A stretch of 64,000 nucleotides of DNA from Haladaptatus sp. DJG-WS-42 (GTDB taxonomy: Archaea > Halobacteriota > Halobacteria > Halobacteriales > Halococcaceae): positions 1,240,001 to 1,304,000 of the forward strand of contig NZ_CP147243.1 of the NCBI RefSeq assembly GCF_037198285.1, read 5' to 3'. The position numbers and the translations under genes are program-made. Below are positions 1 through 9,338 of the stretch, piece by piece. How positions within the stretch are numbered: the stretch's first letter is position 1; the number at the start of each line of letters is the position of its first letter. The notes under the pieces were generated by a model. That model made no database searches and had not been told where the DNA came from. It saw only the letters and a list, made by a program, of their open reading frames with translations.

Positions 1-543
1 GGGCGTTTCGAGCAGGCGGCCGTACGACTGGGTGACTCCCTGCCACCTGACGGGCCTGCCAACGAACATCACTTTCGAGACGTTACCAGAGAGGGCGTTT
101 CTGAGCGTGAGCACCACCGGATAAAAGAGGCCGATGATGACGGTGTTCGTGAGGATGGTGAGCGAGAAGACGCCAATTGGCGTCCAGACGTAGGGGAGGA
201 CCGTGTCTGCGATTCGATAAACGGGAAACGTCGGGAACAGGACGGCGAGGACGAACATGGCTTTCGCGTCCGCGCCGCCAAAGCCGCCAATGCGCCAGAA
301 CAGGTAGCTGAGCGGGATGACGAGGCCGACGCTGAGCCCGGCACGGACGAGGAACAGTTGGCGGGCAAATGCGCTGCTGGTGAACGCGGCGTAGCCGTCC
401 CACGCGAACAGGGCGACCGCGAGGAGTGCGAGCGGAATCCACGTCGCGTTTGGCACCCGGCGCGTCTTGATGTCGCGCCACGCCGCCCACCCGAGAACCG
501 GAATGATGAGAAGCCGCAGGAGGTCTGGAATCGAAGCGAACAC
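1..543 (-). CDS. pibD: prepilin/preflagellin peptidase (A24 aspartic protease), partial
   Basis: The frame is open from a GTG at 543 to the left edge (181 residues); the C-terminus is missing. It is a hydrophobic, multi-pass protein. The family-typical first Asp lies in WRDIKTRRVPN (about D24), right after the first membrane segment. The second lies in GGFGGADAKA (about D92), the GxGD-type motif of type IV prepilin/preflagellin peptidases. The family cleaves class III signal peptides of archaellins and pilins at the cytoplasmic membrane. The start is uncertain: GTG 543 gives a good membrane N-terminus, but a TTG lies 21 bases upstream. The gene symbol rests on haloarchaeal usage and no other pilus gene is in view. 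Confidence 0.85.
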   Translation of the reverse strand, partial: MFASIPDLLRLLIIPVLGWAAWRDIKTRRVPNATWIPLALLAVALFAWDGYAAFTSSAFARQLFLVRAGLSVGLVIPLSYLFWRIGGFGGADAKAMFVLAVLFPTFPVYRIADTVLPYVWTPIGVFSLTILTNTVIIGLFYPVVLTLRNALSGNVSKVMFVGRPVRWQGVTQSYGRLLETP

Positions 544-640
544 TGACAGAATACGGACACTCAAGCGAGATAAGCGTTTGTGGTCAGCGAGTGCTGTGGC
601 TCACGGCTGAAGCGATGCGGAAAAGATTGCAGAGCGGCGT

Positions 641-1030
641 TTAGATGACGCGGTTCTGCAGGTAGTCGAGATGCTTTGCGTTGTAGACGATTTTAATCTC
701 GTCTGCAGCCGGGCTGCCAATGCAGGTCAGGCGGACGCCTTTCTCCTCGACTTCTTCGTCGGAGAGAATCTGCTGCATGTCCATCTCGAGTTCACCTTCT
801 TTGATGATGGCTGCGCAGTTTGCACAGGCACCGGCACGGCACGAGAATGGCCAGTCGTAGCCCTGTGCCTCTGCGGCTTCGAGGACGTACTCGCCCTGGT
901 TGACTTCGAGGGAACCGTAGTCCTCTGCGTCGAGACCGGCGTCTGCGGCGTTCTCGAAGAGGTCGTCGTCGTCAATGTCCCAGCCGTTGTCGTCCAGTAC
1001 TTCGTAGTTGAGGTATTCTACCGTGGGCAT
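641..1030 (-). CDS. fer: halophilic plant-type 2Fe-2S ferredoxin
   Basis: A 129-residue acidic ferredoxin. The cluster loop CRAGACANC and the later LTCIGSP Cys give the four ligands of a plant-type [2Fe-2S] cluster. The N-terminal acidic extension ([25 protein letters not shown]) is the halophile-specific insertion seen in Halobacterium and Haloarcula ferredoxins, and the end DYLQNRVI is typical of them. It carries electrons in the cytosol, for example from 2-oxoacid:ferredoxin oxidoreductases. The start was set at ATG 1030, not the GTG one codon earlier, because the mature halophilic proteins begin PTVEYLNY. It is monocistronic, downstream of and in the same direction as a phosphate transporter. 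Confidence 0.95.
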   Translation of the reverse strand: MPTVEYLNYEVLDDNGWDIDDDDLFENAADAGLDAEDYGSLEVNQGEYVLEAAEAQGYDWPFSCRAGACANCAAIIKEGELEMDMQQILSDEEVEEKGVRLTCIGSPAADEIKIVYNAKHLDYLQNRVI

Positions 1031-1101
1031 CACAGGTCGGTTGGGTCGCCTGCTTGTTAGACCTTGCTGTTTGCGAAGTCACGATAACTGAGGTGCGATG
1101 C

Positions 1102-2289
1102 TCAGAGGAACGGGGCAAACCGGAAAAGCAGGTACGACGCGACGGCGGCGAGCGTTGGCGTGAGCAACCAGAGCATGATGACCTTCCCCGTCGCCTGCGG
1201 GTCGAACAGCTCGCTCGCGGTGATGGAGTCGGGTTGCTGTTCGCCAATTTTCGGCACCGTATCCTCACGCTCTGCGGCGAGAGAGCTCACCGAGACACCG
1301 CCGTCTTCTGCGGCTCCTTTGGGTCCTTTGACCGCGACGCTCGCGGCTTGCGAGATAGTGACCGTCCGCGTGGCGCGCCCCCAACCGAGGCCAATGATGC
1401 ACATCGTCGCGCTCACGGCGAGACTCGCGGGGATGCCGAGGTACGAAAGCCCCGTAATCAGGCTCGCGCTCACGACTTCGACGATGAGCGCGGCGAGAAT
1501 CGGGAGGTCGGTCAGGTCGTTGCCAACGGTATCGAGGGTACGCCGGGCAATAGTGAACGCCCCGAGGCCGATGGCTCCCCCGGCGAGCAAAATCCCCTGA
1601 TTCATCGTGATTGCGCCGTTGCCGTAGAGCGGTGCGATGGCGTTTGCGACGTTCGACGCGCCCGCAGAGAAGGCCATGTAACAGCCGATGGTGATGACGA
1701 GGACGCCCCCGATGACGTTCTGGCGGCTCACGTTGTCGCCGAAGTGCGGGCGGGGGACGACCCCCGAACGGTCGAGTTCGATGAACGCGCCGTCACTGCG
1801 GTCTAAGGCAAACCAGTGGTCGAGATAGGGGTAGAGATAGCGCCCGATGACCGCACACACCCAGAAGGCGAGAATGGGCGCGACGAGCCACCAACTAACG
1901 ATGTGCCCCATCACGGCCCAGTCGAGGCTGCCAGTGGCGACGCCGAGGCCTGCAATCGCGCCGACCGCGGTCATCGAGGTCGAGGCTGGCACGCCAAACA
2001 GGTTCGAGATGAGGAGGGCGAGGCCGATGAAAAACAGGATGGCGACGCTCGCGGCAAGCGTGAAGTAGTCCTGTGGGACGATTTGGCCACCCATCGTTTC
2101 GACCACGTTGCGGCCGACGGTCCACCCACCGAGGAGGGCGAAGCCGGTCATCAACCCGGCGGCGGCGAGTTTCGACATGACGCGACTGCCAACGGCCGGC
2201 CCGAAGGCCACGCCCGTAGAGGAGCCACCGATGTTGAAACCAACAAAGGCAGCGACGAGCAAGCCAACGATGAGCAGCGCGCTAAGCAC
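1102..2289 (-). CDS. PiT-family inorganic phosphate transporter
   Basis: A 395-residue membrane protein with two inverted PiT repeats. The N-terminal signature is GFNIGGSSTGVAFGPAVGSR and the second is SAGASNVANAIAPLYG. A hydrophilic loop with an acidic stretch separates about ten hydrophobic segments. PiT proteins import phosphate (as metal-phosphate or by H+/Na+ symport). The start is GTG 2289. A second PiT homologue lies at 19220-20410, so the genome carries two diverged copies. No phoU-like gene is adjacent. Confidence 0.9.
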   Translation of the reverse strand: MLSALLIVGLLVAAFVGFNIGGSSTGVAFGPAVGSRVMSKLAAAGLMTGFALLGGWTVGRNVVETMGGQIVPQDYFTLAASVAILFFIGLALLISNLFGVPASTSMTAVGAIAGLGVATGSLDWAVMGHIVSWWLVAPILAFWVCAVIGRYLYPYLDHWFALDRSDGAFIELDRSGVVPRPHFGDNVSRQNVIGGVLVITIGCYMAFSAGASNVANAIAPLYGNGAITMNQGILLAGGAIGLGAFTIARRTLDTVGNDLTDLPILAALIVEVVSASLITGLSYLGIPASLAVSATMCIIGLGWGRATRTVTISQAASVAVKGPKGAAEDGGVSVSSLAAEREDTVPKIGEQQPDSITASELFDPQATGKVIMLWLLTPTLAAVASYLLFRFAPFL

Positions 2290-2376
2290 GTGCGAGCGAT
2301 GGGGGCGAGGCCGTTAAACCGTGTCGGCATCGGAATCGGCCAACGGAGGTTTATTGCCGAATGGTGAAGGTGGGCC

Positions 2377-2793
2377 ATGATAGAACGGTTGGCGTTCGTC
2401 ACGGTCTACGTCGAAGACCAAGACGACGCACTCGACTTCTACACCAACACGCTCGGGTTCGTCCCGCATGAGGACACGGAGGTCGCACCGGGCGTTCGGT
2501 GGGTCACGGTGAGCCCATGGGCACAAGCGGAAGTGGCAATCGCACTCGAAAAACCACATGACGAGTTCCACGGCCCGGAGACCGCCGCGCGAATGCGCGC
2601 CCAAATCGGCAACAGCACGCCGTGGGCCTACGTTGTCCACGACTGTCGGGGCACGGTCGAACAACTCGCAGAAGCCAATGTGACGATTCGCCAGCAACCG
2701 GCAGAACGCCTGTTCGGCCTCGAAGCCGTCATCGAGGATTTGTACGGCAACCCGCTGGTTCTCGTCGAACCCGACGAAGACGACGCTGAATAG
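2377..2793 (+). CDS. VOC (glyoxalase/bleomycin-resistance fold) protein
   Basis: A 138-residue single-domain VOC protein. The typical opening LAFVTVYVEDQDDALDFYTNTLGF and the closing EDLYGNPLVLVEP are clear. VOC proteins are small metal-dependent enzymes or binding proteins with diverse substrates, so the reaction cannot be assigned. A TATA-like TTTATTG about 27 bases before the ATG suggests a leaderless transcript. It is divergent from the PiT gene and 53 bases before hisA. Confidence 0.85.
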   Translation: MIERLAFVTVYVEDQDDALDFYTNTLGFVPHEDTEVAPGVRWVTVSPWAQAEVAIALEKPHDEFHGPETAARMRAQIGNSTPWAYVVHDCRGTVEQLAEANVTIRQQPAERLFGLEAVIEDLYGNPLVLVEPDEDDAE

Positions 2794-2846
2794 CAGTTCC
2801 TGCCGAAGCCGAGTGCTTTAGGCACGGGCCGACCCAACGCCGGGCA

Positions 2847-3575
2847 ATGAGCGCATTTCCCGAGTTTCTCGTCATCCCCGCGGTCGATATGCAAGCCGGA
2901 CAGGTCGTCCAACTCGTCGGCGGCGAGCGCGGCACCGAAAAGACCTACGGCGACCCCGTGGAAGCCGCAGCAAAGTGGATTGCGGCGGGCGCGAGCACGC
3001 TCCACCTCGTTGACTTAGACGGCGCGTTCGAGGGCGAACGCCAGAACGCGAAAGCCGTGGAAGCCATTCTCGACGCCGTGGACGTGGACGTGCAGTTGGG
3101 TGGCGGGATTCGAACTGCCGAAGACGCGTTCGACCTGCTCTCGCGGGGTGTTGACCGCGTGATTCTCGGAACCGCGGCCATCGAGAATCCCGAAATCGTC
3201 GAGGAAATCAGCGAGCGATATCCGGGCAGCGTGATGGTCTCGCTCGACGCGAAAGGCGGCGAAGTCGTGGTGTCGGGCTGGACCGAAGGCACGGGCCTCG
3301 ACCCCGCCGAGGCAGCCAAACGCTACGAGGAACTGGGTGCGGGCGCGATTCTCTTCACCGACGTGGACGTAGAGGGGAGACTGGAAGGCGTCCAGACAGA
3401 GCCGGTGAAACGACTGGCTGAGGCCGTCGAGATTCCGATCGTGGCGAGCGGTGGCGTGGCGACCATCGAGGACGTGGTGGCCCTGCGGGATGCGGGCGCG
3501 GACGCCGTCGTCGTCGGAAGTGCGCTGTACGAAGGGCGCTTTACGCTCGCAGACGCGCAGGCGGCGCTCGAATAA
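2847..3575 (+). CDS. hisA: HisA, ProFAR isomerase (histidine biosynthesis)
   Basis: A 242-residue (beta/alpha)8 barrel of standard HisA length. It converts ProFAR to PRFAR in histidine biosynthesis. The N-terminal catalytic Asp is in IPAVDMQAGQVVQLVGG, and the second acid is in LFTDVDVEGRLEG. Phosphate-binding loops QLGGGIR, ASGGVAT and VVVGSALYEG are intact. The gene is followed by hisB 49 bases downstream. A small gap with a T-rich tract suggests hisB may also have its own promoter. Confidence 0.96.
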   Translation: MSAFPEFLVIPAVDMQAGQVVQLVGGERGTEKTYGDPVEAAAKWIAAGASTLHLVDLDGAFEGERQNAKAVEAILDAVDVDVQLGGGIRTAEDAFDLLSRGVDRVILGTAAIENPEIVEEISERYPGSVMVSLDAKGGEVVVSGWTEGTGLDPAEAAKRYEELGAGAILFTDVDVEGRLEGVQTEPVKRLAEAVEIPIVASGGVATIEDVVALRDAGADAVVVGSALYEGRFTLADAQAALE

Positions 3576-3623
3576 ACCCGGATAAACGGAACCACCATGT
3601 AGGTGGACACTCTTTTTCTTGCT

Positions 3624-4211
3624 ATGAGTGAACGCTCGGCGGCCGTCACGCGCGAAACGGCCGAGACGGACATCGAAGTCACCCTCGGAGTAGACGGCGA
3701 GGGCGAGTCCGTCGTGGACACGGGCATCGGCTTTTTCGACCACATGCTCGAAGCATTCGCAACCCACGGGCTGTTCGACCTGACGGTGCGGTGTGACGGC
3801 GACTTAGAGATTGACGACCACCACACCGTAGAGGACGTGGCTATCACCCTCGGGCAGGCGTTCTCCGAAGCCCTCGGTGACAAACGCGGCATCGTGCGCT
3901 ACGCAGACCGCAAGGTGCCACTGGACGAGGCGGTTGCCTCCGTGGTCGTGGACATCTCGGGTCGCCCGTACTTCGAATTCGACGGCGAGTTCTCCCAAGA
4001 CTATATCGGGGAGTTCACGAGCCACATGGCGGAGCACTTCGCCATGTCGCTCGCCATGAACGCCGGATTGACGCTCCACGCGAGCGTCACGGGCGACAAC
4101 GCCCACCACGAGGTCGAGGCGCTGTTCAAAGCCCTCGCCCGGAGCCTCGACGACGCGACGCGCGTAGACGAGCGACGGACGGACACGCCGAGTACGAAAG
4201 GTGCGCTCTGA
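3624..4211 (+). CDS. hisB: HisB, imidazoleglycerol-phosphate dehydratase
   Basis: A 195-residue enzyme that dehydrates imidazoleglycerol phosphate to imidazoleacetol phosphate. The paired metal-binding motifs [14 protein letters not shown] and [19 protein letters not shown] are both present. The N-terminus ([17 protein letters not shown]) aligns with archaeal HisB if ATG 3624 is used; the ATG seven codons upstream would add an atypical tail. The stop codon is immediately followed by the ATG of the HTH-ACT gene, so the two are almost certainly co-transcribed. Confidence 0.95.
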   Translation: MSERSAAVTRETAETDIEVTLGVDGEGESVVDTGIGFFDHMLEAFATHGLFDLTVRCDGDLEIDDHHTVEDVAITLGQAFSEALGDKRGIVRYADRKVPLDEAVASVVVDISGRPYFEFDGEFSQDYIGEFTSHMAEHFAMSLAMNAGLTLHASVTGDNAHHEVEALFKALARSLDDATRVDERRTDTPSTKGAL

Positions 4212-4715
4212 ATGTTCGACGAGATTATGCAGAAGTTCGAGGGCAGCCCGAGCCAGCAGGCGGTCATCCGCCTCCTCTTAGAACGCGGCTTCTCCGTGAA
4301 CGAACAGGGCCGGGTCGTCTCGGGCGGCATCGAAATCCCGAACACGGGCATCGCCCGCGAGATTGACGTCGACCGCCGGGTCGTGGACGCGACGACGGAC
4401 GCGATTCTCGCAGACGAGGAACTCAAGCGTATCTTCGAGAACATCTCGGCGATTCCGAGCCTCCGCGACCTTGCGCCGGTGCTCGATTTGACCGTGCTGA
4501 CCGTCGAAGTCGCGGACGCGGACGAACCGGGCATCGTCGCCACGGTGACCGGCCTGCTCGCGGACAACGGCATCTCGATTCGCCAGACCATCAGCGAAGA
4601 CCCGGAGTTCACCGACGAACCGCGCCTCTACATCATCATGGACGACGAGTTGCCCGGCGACCTAATAAACGAGATTCGTCGCCTGCCGTTCGTCCGGAAA
4701 ATCGAACTGGAATAG
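4212..4715 (+). CDS. HTH-ACT amino-acid-responsive regulator
   Basis: A 167-residue protein with an N-terminal helix-turn-helix-like part (SPSQQAVIRLLLERGFSV, about 12-30) and a C-terminal ACT domain (LTVLTVEVADADEPGIVATVTGLLADNGISIRQ, about 95-128). ACT domains bind small ligands, usually amino acids. It starts on the base after the hisB stop codon, and this junction suggests it senses histidine or a related metabolite. That is an inference. It is a candidate regulator of histidine or general amino acid genes. Confidence 0.8.
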   Translation: MFDEIMQKFEGSPSQQAVIRLLLERGFSVNEQGRVVSGGIEIPNTGIAREIDVDRRVVDATTDAILADEELKRIFENISAIPSLRDLAPVLDLTVLTVEVADADEPGIVATVTGLLADNGISIRQTISEDPEFTDEPRLYIIMDDELPGDLINEIRRLPFVRKIELE

Positions 4716-4751
4716 ACAACGTTTTTGCCGCCTCTCGCAGTCGATTCCCCA

Positions 4752-5282
4752 ATGGCTGACATTGCGTCTCTTATCGAGGAGTGTGGCGCTGTGAAGTACG
4801 GCGAGTTCGAACTGGCGAGCGGCGAGACCTCGACGTACTACGTGGACAAGTACATCTTCGAGACCCAACCAGCGGTGCTCGAAGCCATCGCCGAAGAAAT
4901 CGCCGAGATGCTCGAAGGCAGCGACATCGACGTGATTGCCGGGCCGGAGTTGGGTGCCGTGCCGCTCGTCGCGGCAGTGACGATGAAGACGGGCATCAAG
5001 GGCGCGTTCATCCGCAAGGAAGCGAAGGGGTACGGCACGGACACCCGCATCGAGGGCACCATTGAGGAAGGCGACACAGTTGCGCTGCTCGAAGACGTGA
5101 CGACGACCGGCGGTACGATTCTCGAAACCGCCCAGTTCGTCGAAAACGACCTCGGCGCGACCGTCTCCCGGCTCATCGTGGTCGTCGACCGCAACCAAGG
5201 GGCAGTCGAGAACTTGAAGGAGGGTGGGTTCGACCTCGAAGCCATCGTCCGCGTGGGCGAAGACTTGGACGTGAGCAAGTAA
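4752..5282 (+). CDS. pyrE: orotate phosphoribosyltransferase
   Basis: A 176-residue PRTase. It makes OMP from orotate and PRPP in pyrimidine synthesis. The PRPP-binding motif is VALLEDVTTTGGTILE, and the N-terminal part has FELASGETSTYYVDKY. ATG 4752 was chosen because MADIASLIEECGAVKYG matches the archaeal N-terminus and a T-rich box lies about 30 bases upstream. Being 36 bases after the HTH-ACT gene, it may be partly co-transcribed with hisB. Confidence 0.95.
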   Translation: MADIASLIEECGAVKYGEFELASGETSTYYVDKYIFETQPAVLEAIAEEIAEMLEGSDIDVIAGPELGAVPLVAAVTMKTGIKGAFIRKEAKGYGTDTRIEGTIEEGDTVALLEDVTTTGGTILETAQFVENDLGATVSRLIVVVDRNQGAVENLKEGGFDLEAIVRVGEDLDVSK

Positions 5283-5504
5283 CGCGCGTAACAAAACACG
5301 CCGCTGAGCCCCAGATTCGGTCGATGGATTGAATAGAAGCCCCGTGAAGGTTCACATGGCGACGGACTGAAACGACGCGACCCGTCGACGCCGTCGCAGT
5401 CAGAGGCACCATCGAACCACACGTTCTCTCCCGGAGGGGGCATTGGCCCTCATTTCTCTCATTTCTCGGAACGCGTATAGGCGCGGCTGTCGAAGCCTCG
5501 TGAC

Positions 5505-6104
5505 ATGACGACAGACCCGTATCGCACCGTTCGCGGCCGCGGCGAAGCCCGCTTTTCCGTGCGCGGGTCTGAGTTCATCGGCCACGCCATGCCCGCCTCA
5601 ACCGTCGAAGACGCAGAGGCGTTCATCGACGAAATTTCCGACGAGTACGCAGACGCCACGCACAACGTGCCTGCCTACCGGGTCCGGGCTGACCCATTGC
5701 GCGAGTGGGCGAGCGACGACGGTGAGCCAACGAATTCGGCGGGAAAGCCCGCACTCTCGGTCCTCAAACACGAAGAGTTGGAGAACGTCGTCGTCGTGAT
5801 TACGCGCTACTACGGCGGGACGAACCTCGGCGTCGGCGGGCTGGTTCGCGCCTACTCACAGGCAGCAAAACAGGCGGTTGAGGCGGCGGGTATCGACGAA
5901 GAACTGCCCCACGAGCAGGTGTCGATTACGGTCGAATACGACGATTCAGGCACGGTTCGCGGCCTCATCGAATCGACCGGCTACGAGTTCGACGCGACCT
6001 ACGAGGCTACCGTTTCCTTTTCTGTGCGCGTCCCAGTTTCAGAGGCTGCGGCGCTCCGTGACAGAGTTCGGAGTGCGACGAGCGGGCGCGCAAAAATCGA
6101 GTGA
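5505..6104 (+). CDS. IMPACT/YigZ family protein
   Basis: A 199-residue protein. The N-terminal IMPACT (UPF0029) domain shows SEFIGHAMPASTVEDAEAFIDEIS, DDGEPTNSAGKP and ITRYYGGTNLGVGGLVRAYS. The C-terminal ~65 residues look like the DUF1949 domain of bacterial YigZ. The family is linked to translation or stress control in eukaryotes (IMPACT), but the archaeal function is unknown. It is convergent with the TRAP operon, with six bases between the stop codons. Confidence 0.9.
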   Translation: MTTDPYRTVRGRGEARFSVRGSEFIGHAMPASTVEDAEAFIDEISDEYADATHNVPAYRVRADPLREWASDDGEPTNSAGKPALSVLKHEELENVVVVITRYYGGTNLGVGGLVRAYSQAAKQAVEAAGIDEELPHEQVSITVEYDDSGTVRGLIESTGYEFDATYEATVSFSVRVPVSEAAALRDRVRSATSGRAKIE

Positions 6105-6110
6105 GTAAGA

Positions 6111-8792
6111 TTATGCCGTCGTGTCGGAAGTCGCGCTCACACCCTCAGCGCGAGGGCCGGCGGCGCGACGGTTGGAGACGACGAGCAGGACGAACATCGC
6201 GAGGCCAACACCGCGCAGGGCGAGTTGGACGGTTCCGAGTTCGCCCGTGTTGGCGATGGTGTCCACAACGTCGGTGAGCATCCCGGGAGCCATGAGCAAC
6301 AGCGCGGAGAGCGCGAAGAGAGCACGGTTCGTGCGGCTCACGTCGGTGTAGAGGTAGCCAATGACCGTGGCACCGAGACCGACGACGCCGATGAACACGG
6401 CGATGATTGGCAAGACAACTTCGGGGATGAAGAAGCCAAGGTCGAGCACGTCAGCCAAGCCAATGACGTGGACTTCTTCGCCCGTCCCGACCCCGCGGAT
6501 GAGCAAGATGCCCGGTGAGAGGACGAACGCGAACGGCACGATTGCCTTGTTCAGCGAGAGGCTGAACGCTTCGACACCTGTCTCGAACGGGTCGGACTTT
6601 GCGACACCGGATGCGGCGTACGCCGCCACAGCCACCGGTGGCGTGATGTCTGCGATGACGCCGAAGTAGAGAATGAACAGGTGAGCCGCGAGAATCGGAA
6701 TCCCAAAGGAGGTCATCGCTGGTCCGAGCATCGACACCAGAATGATGTAGGTGACGGTGGTCGGCATCCCCATCCCGAGGATGATACACGAGATGGCCGT
6801 GATGATCAGCAGCAGGACGAACGAGGTGCCTGCGACGTTCAAGATGAGCGCCGTCAGGTTCGGTCCAAGCCCGGACGTAGCGATGACGCCGGGGATGATG
6901 CCTGCGGCGGCGACCGCCACAACGACGGTGGTTGCAGTCCGCGCACCGCCGTCCATCGCCTTCAGGATGAAGGTGAAATATCGTGCAGCCGAGTTTGTCA
7001 TCAGCCGCTCGCGGTTGAGCACGCGGCCAGCCGTCTCTGCTGCGTCATCGACTTGGTCGTCGTATTCGAGCAACGGCGCTTCGATGTTTGGGCGGGCGAG
7101 CAACGTCGCAACGCCCACCCCGAGCATGATGATGCCGAGCGAGCCGCCAGCGGCGAACAGCGCTTCGACGACACCCACGGCAGGCCCCGTCTCGCCGAGC
7201 GCCGCGCCGACGATACCCGTTCCCGTGAACAGGTACGCCCCGAACTGCAGCGCGAACAGCCCGGCGATGGAACCGATGAGCGGGACGCGCGTCCGTTCGT
7301 TGTAGGCGGCCACCACCACGATGAGCGCCATGATGGCCAGCAGCGTGAACCACGCAGAGCGGGCCACTGAGAGGCGCTCGATGATGAGGTAGTAGAGCAG
7401 CAAGCCAAGCGGCAGGAGGTAGAACCAGCCGCGTTTCATGTGGTCACCGACGTTGACGAGGTCAACGCCTTCGACGCCACCGATGTCGAGCCGCGAGGCT
7501 TCGAGGTGGACCATCACCCAGACGCCGAAGAAGAACACAATCGCGGGGATGGCGGCGGCGATAATGACGTCCGGATACGGCGTCAGCGTGTATTCGACAA
7601 TCAGGAAGGCGGCCGCGCCCATGACGGGCGGGAGAATCTGGCCGCCGGAAGACGCAGAGGCTTCGACCGCACCGGCGAACTCAGGCCGGTAGCCAGAGCG
7701 CTTCATCAGCGGGATGGTGAACGCACCGGTCGTCACCGTGTTCGCAATCGAGGAGCCGGAGATGGTTCCCATGAAGCCCGAGGCGAGAATCGACGCCTTC
7801 GCCGGGCCACCCTTGCGCTTGCCGGTCACGGAGTAGGCGAGGTCGATGAACCACTGGCCTGCCCCCGAGGTTTCGAGGAACGCCCCGAACAGGATGAAGA
7901 TGTAGATGAACTCGAGCGAGACGCGCACTGGAACCCCGAGAATGCCTTGGTCTGTGTACCAGAGATTCCGGATGATGAGCCCCCACGACGTGTCGGTAAT
8001 CGAGAGCACGCCGATGACGGGCGTGTTCGGCGCAATGAGCCAGCCGAACTTCGCATAGACGATGAAGAAGCCCACGATGGCCATGAGGTAGAAGCCAAGC
8101 GCACGACGAGTCGCCTCTAAGACGAGTGAGACGGCGATGATGCCGAGCAGATACGCCCACGACTCGGTTCCGATGACGGGCAGGGCGTCAAGCGGGGCGA
8201 GGAACGTGTACACCTCACCGAGCGTGCGTCCCGACGCGAGGCCGACCGCCCGCAGGTTCAGGATTTCTTCGAAGTTCGTGAGGTAGTAGTGGCCCGCAAG
8301 CACCGCGAGGAGCACTAACACGAGGTCGTAGGGAGTGATGCGGTCGATGTTCCGGTCTCCCATGAACCAGTACAAAAAGCTAGCCACGCGGTCTGCAACA
8401 CCCGCGATCGCGCTGTTTTCGCCCGCAGACTCACCTACCCACGCGTGCAGGCGGGCAAGTCGCCCGGAGACAAAGCCATCGCCGGTCGATGGCGGGAACA
8501 ACAGAAACGCAATCACGAGGGCAAACACGACGTGGATGGCGTTCAGCTGCAGCGACTGAAGCTGGCCAAACCCGACTTCGCCCACAAATGGGAGGGTGAC
8601 GTTGAACTCGAATCCGCGTGCGGCGAGCCACATCTGATAGGTCGAGAAGGCGAGTGCGATAATCGTGACCGCAATCGAGGCCACGCCGCGGAGCGACCGC
8701 TTTCGCTCTAACTCTTTTAACAACTCTTCTTGTTCTTCTTCGGATAGCTCGTCTACATCCTCTGGTTCAGCCGGTTGTGTGGTATCGGTCAT
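6111..8792 (-). CDS. TRAP transporter, fused 4TM/12TM permease (TAXI type)
   Basis: An 893-residue membrane protein in which the small (DctQ-like) and large (DctM-like) TRAP subunits are fused, as is usual for TAXI systems. DctM-type signatures include FMGTISGSSIANTVTTGAFT, EASASSGGQILPPVMGAAAF and SCIILGMGMPTTVTYI. The N-terminal cytosolic stretch is strongly acidic (DVDELSEEEQEELLKELER). It lies three bases after the DUF1850 gene and is the last gene of a three-gene operon with its receptor. TRAP systems use ion gradients to import organic acids; the substrate here is unknown. Confidence 0.95.
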   Translation of the reverse strand: MTDTTQPAEPEDVDELSEEEQEELLKELERKRSLRGVASIAVTIIALAFSTYQMWLAARGFEFNVTLPFVGEVGFGQLQSLQLNAIHVVFALVIAFLLFPPSTGDGFVSGRLARLHAWVGESAGENSAIAGVADRVASFLYWFMGDRNIDRITPYDLVLVLLAVLAGHYYLTNFEEILNLRAVGLASGRTLGEVYTFLAPLDALPVIGTESWAYLLGIIAVSLVLEATRRALGFYLMAIVGFFIVYAKFGWLIAPNTPVIGVLSITDTSWGLIIRNLWYTDQGILGVPVRVSLEFIYIFILFGAFLETSGAGQWFIDLAYSVTGKRKGGPAKASILASGFMGTISGSSIANTVTTGAFTIPLMKRSGYRPEFAGAVEASASSGGQILPPVMGAAAFLIVEYTLTPYPDVIIAAAIPAIVFFFGVWVMVHLEASRLDIGGVEGVDLVNVGDHMKRGWFYLLPLGLLLYYLIIERLSVARSAWFTLLAIMALIVVVAAYNERTRVPLIGSIAGLFALQFGAYLFTGTGIVGAALGETGPAVGVVEALFAAGGSLGIIMLGVGVATLLARPNIEAPLLEYDDQVDDAAETAGRVLNRERLMTNSAARYFTFILKAMDGGARTATTVVVAVAAAGIIPGVIATSGLGPNLTALILNVAGTSFVLLLIITAISCIILGMGMPTTVTYIILVSMLGPAMTSFGIPILAAHLFILYFGVIADITPPVAVAAYAASGVAKSDPFETGVEAFSLSLNKAIVPFAFVLSPGILLIRGVGTGEEVHVIGLADVLDLGFFIPEVVLPIIAVFIGVVGLGATVIGYLYTDVSRTNRALFALSALLLMAPGMLTDVVDTIANTGELGTVQLALRGVGLAMFVLLVVSNRRAAGPRAEGVSATSDTTA

Positions 8793-8795
8793 GAT

Positions 8796-9287
8796 TCAAG
8801 GGGAAAGGGCAGTCGAAAGCACGGAGCGGCTCTCGACAGTGATGCGAACCGAGTGGGCATCGGAGAGCGACACGAGGTCGTACGTCTGCTCACCGACGGT
8901 TAGGCGATGAGCGGCGATACGACCCGGTTTGACGTAAAGTTCATCATAGGAGCGGTTTGTCGGGTTGAACACGAAAAAGCCGTTTTCGGAGTGGACGTTC
9001 TCCCGAGCAGGGAGCCCCCAGCCGTACGACTGAAAGCGCATCTCAGTGTTCTCGAGGTGGGTGCCACGAACCTCGTAGATGTCGTAAACGGGTGTCTTTT
9101 CGACGCTATGCGTGTACGACAGGTTCACCGTCGTGTTTTCAGCAACGGGGACGGACAGCAACTGCTCACCAGTGGCTGCATCCTCGACAACAAGGACGCG
9201 CTCGCCCGGAATCGCTGTCGCAAGGCCTGCGCTACAGACAAGCGCGAGCACGGCAAGCGTCACGAGTTTGTATCGGTGGTGGGACAT
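8796..9287 (-). CDS. DUF1850 protein of the TAXI-TRAP operon
   Basis: A 163-residue protein with an N-terminal hydrophobic segment (LVTLAVLALVCSAGLATA, about 8-25), a likely signal peptide or anchor. The body carries the DUF1850 pattern NTTVNLSYTHSVEKTPVYDIYEV. DUF1850 genes are commonly found beside fused TAXI-TRAP permeases, exactly as here: three bases before the permease and 51 bases after the receptor. An accessory role at the outer face of the membrane is likely but unproven. Confidence 0.85.
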   Translation of the reverse strand: MSHHRYKLVTLAVLALVCSAGLATAIPGERVLVVEDAATGEQLLSVPVAENTTVNLSYTHSVEKTPVYDIYEVRGTHLENTEMRFQSYGWGLPARENVHSENGFFVFNPTNRSYDELYVKPGRIAAHRLTVGEQTYDLVSLSDAHSVRITVESRSVLSTALSP

Positions 9288-9338
9288 TTGTCTCAGGAGA
9301 CAGCAAAGACGAGTGCGCTTTCGAGAGGGGACAGGAGC

